Positions 13,752 through 15,062 of a DNA stretch of 15,062 bases are shown piece after piece. Position numbers and translations under genes: made by a program. Origin of the DNA: Giesbergeria sp. (GTDB taxonomy: Bacteria; Pseudomonadota; Gammaproteobacteria; Burkholderiales; Burkholderiaceae_C); the NCBI GenBank assembly GCA_017987055.1, contig JAGNUJ010000032.1, positions 1 through 15,062 on the forward strand, given 5' to 3'. The first letter of the stretch is position 1, and every line of letters starts with the position of its first letter. The notes beneath the pieces are model-generated. The model ran no database searches and was not told where the DNA came from. It was given only the letters and a program-made list of their open reading frames with translations.

Positions 13752-14666
13752 ATGGCCATCAGTCACTACCTCAAAGACATTGCGCGCGGCAAAGACGGCG
13801 CGCGCGCCCTGACCCGCGACCAAGCCGCCGACCTGATGGGCCAGGTGCTGGACGGCCACGCCAACGACCTGCAAGTCGGCGCTTTCTGCATTGCCATGCG
13901 CGTCAAAGGCGAGACGGCGCAAGAAATGGCCGGCTTTTTGGATGCCGTCCACGCCCGTTTGGAGCTGCTGGCGGCCAGCAGCAAAACACTCATCGTGCTG
14001 CCCAGCTACAACGGCGCGCGCAAATTGCCGGTGCTGACGCCGCTGCTGGCGCTGCTGCTGGCGCAGCGCGGCTGGCCAGTGCTGGTACACGGCCACAGCA
14101 CCGAAGAGCGCCGCATCAGCAGCCAAGCCGTGCTGGCCGCGCTGGGCGTTGACGCGCTGACAAAACTGGACGCCATCCAGCCCGGCCAAGTCGCCTTTGC
14201 CCCGACCGCGCTGCTGCTGCCGGGCTTGGCGCGCCTCTTAGACGTGCGCCGCGCGCTAGGCCTGCGTAGCAGCGCGCACAGCGTGGTCAAGCTGATGGAT
14301 CCGCTCTCGCCCGTGGCCGGTGACAGTCTGGTCGTCAGCAGCTATACGCACCCAGAATTTGCCATTTCTATGGCCGAGACCATTGCCCTGACCGGCTTGG
14401 ACGCGCTGCTGCTGCGCGGCACCGAAGGCGAGCCCGTGGCCGACCCGCGCCGCACGCCGCAGATGGACGCGTTTCAAGCCGGCCAGCGCCGCCGCGTGCA
14501 AGAGGCGCAAGAAGGCCCACTCGCCACGCTGCCGCAACTGCCCAGCAGCATCGACGCCGCCAGCACCGCCGACTACATCCGCGCCGTGCTGGCCGCCAGC
14601 CTGCCAGTGCCCGCGCCGATTGCGCGGCAAGTCGAGCACATCAGCCAACTGGCTGAAAAAATCTAA
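13752..14666 (+). CDS. ybiB: YbiB-like protein, TrpD2 family
   Basis: The product is a 304-residue protein with the fold of anthranilate phosphoribosyltransferase. The N-terminal helical domain (about 1-70) matches YbiB (MAISHYLKDIARG, ALTRDQA, LQVGAFCIAMRVKGET). The glycine-rich PRPP loop GTGGD of TrpD is replaced by LPSYNGARK, so it is unlikely to make tryptophan precursors. E. coli YbiB is reported to bind nucleic acids, and this protein may do the same. The start at 13752 fits the family N-terminus. Upstream there is only a pyrimidine-rich stretch without a clear ribosome site, and the frame stays open to 13656. No trp genes are nearby, and I found no LexA-type box in 13612-13751. Confidence 0.9.
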   Translation: MAISHYLKDIARGKDGARALTRDQAADLMGQVLDGHANDLQVGAFCIAMRVKGETAQEMAGFLDAVHARLELLAASSKTLIVLPSYNGARKLPVLTPLLALLLAQRGWPVLVHGHSTEERRISSQAVLAALGVDALTKLDAIQPGQVAFAPTALLLPGLARLLDVRRALGLRSSAHSVVKLMDPLSPVAGDSLVVSSYTHPEFAISMAETIALTGLDALLLRGTEGEPVADPRRTPQMDAFQAGQRRRVQEAQEGPLATLPQLPSSIDAASTADYIRAVLAASLPVPAPIARQVEHISQLAEKI

Positions 14667-14682
14667 TCCGTTTAATTGTTAA

Positions 14683-14730
14683 TTTTGATAGCTGCTAGCG
14701 CATGTATCTAAAGGGCTGGAGCCTGTTTTG
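14683..14730 (+). repeat. Dispersed repeat copy A, upstream of the flavoprotein gene
   Basis: TTGATAGCTGCTAGCGCA (14685-14702) is followed by eight variable bases and then AAGGGCTGGAGCC. It fills most of the 61-base gap between ybiB and the next gene. Its right end contains GGAG (14718-14721) and, 6 bases on, the TTG start codon of the flavoprotein gene. Confidence 0.75.
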
Positions 14731-15062
14731 ACCCAAAATTTTGATGTGGTAGTGGTAGGTGCCGGTGCCGCCGGCCTGTTTTGCGCCGCCCAAGCCGGCC
14801 AGCGCGGCCTGAAAGTCTTGCTGATTGACCACGCCGAGAAAGTTGCCGAAAAAATCCGCATCTCTGGCGGCGGGCGCTGCAACTTCACCAACCGTGACCT
14901 CGACCCGCGCGCGCCGCACAAACACTTTGTCGGCCACAACCCGCAGTTTTGCCGCTCGGCGCTGTCGCGCTACACGCCGCAAGACTTCATCGCCCTGCTG
15001 GACAAACACGGCGTGCCCTACCAAGAAAAGCACAAAGGCCAGCTGTTTGCCCAGCGCTCGGC
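14728..15062 (+). CDS. NAD(P)/FAD-dependent oxidoreductase, BaiN/HI0933 family (5' part)
   Basis: The first 111 codons are visible and the gene runs off the right edge. The N-terminus is an FAD-binding Rossmann fold: strand VVVVG, G11-A-G-A-A-G16, and the acidic end of the second strand at D34. KIRISGGGRCNFTN at about 42-55 is the hallmark of the HI0933/BaiN-like flavoproteins. The substrate in this organism is not known. The start is TTG at 14728. The frame is closed upstream by TAG at 14689, there is no ATG or GTG before the Rossmann strand, and GGAG stands 6 bases before the TTG. That ribosome site lies in a dispersed repeat. It follows ybiB by 61 bases and may be in the same operon. Confidence 0.9.
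   Translation, partial: MTQNFDVVVVGAGAAGLFCAAQAGQRGLKVLLIDHAEKVAEKIRISGGGRCNFTNRDLDPRAPHKHFVGHNPQFCRSALSRYTPQDFIALLDKHGVPYQEKHKGQLFAQRS

Noticed and set aside
13241..14152. 303-codon plus-strand frame spanning the DUF937 gene and ybiB
   Set aside because: It overlaps two better-supported genes and consists of Pro/Ala/Arg-rich shadow sequence.
1..15062. A CRISPR array, toxin-antitoxin pair or other defence system
   Set aside because: I found no regularly spaced repeats, no Cas or nuclease genes and no small paired genes. All large frames are explained by housekeeping or transport genes.

Overview
This window is chromosomal DNA from a betaproteobacterium, most likely Burkholderiales and probably Comamonadaceae. 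The evidence is the protein sequences, the block tig-clpP-clpX-lon preceded by a tRNA-Leu gene, and a short dispersed repeat that I recall from Comamonadaceae. The family placement is inference; no search was run. There is no phage, transposase, CRISPR array or recognisable defence system. The right half is visibly more GC-rich than the lon/clpX region.

Layout. Positions 1-630 hold four tRNA genes on the minus strand: Leu(UAA), Gly(GCC), Cys(GCA) and a second Gly(GCC). Readable promoters lie upstream of three of them, and each Gly gene is followed by a near-identical hairpin terminator. Positions 722-6882 hold the protein quality-control block, also on the minus strand: tRNA-Leu(UAG), tig (trigger factor), clpP, clpX, lon. 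Trigger factor folds nascent chains, ClpXP and Lon degrade damaged or tagged proteins, and the leaders of tig and clpP contain long hairpins. Positions 6978-11391 hold a two-gene RND efflux operon, a lipoprotein membrane fusion protein followed by an RND pump. It has a near-consensus promoter with an operator-like dyad at the start of transcription.

From 11501 the strands alternate. A squalene-synthase-family gene (hpnC-like, plus strand) converges on a CBS-domain gene at a bidirectional terminator. The CBS gene lies downstream of a DUF937-type gene, both on the minus strand. On the plus strand follow a ybiB-like gene (TrpD2 family) and the 5' part of a BaiN/HI0933-type flavoprotein gene that runs off the window.

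The least ordinary signal is a short dispersed element with the 13-base core AGCTGCTAGCGCA, present three times in about 4.5 kb. One copy lies inside hpnC and encodes residues in frame. One encodes part of the C-terminal tail of the efflux fusion protein. One lies before the flavoprotein gene and appears to supply its Shine-Dalgarno sequence and TTG start codon. The other second-look items are local regulatory structures. The rest of the window is ordinary core genome.
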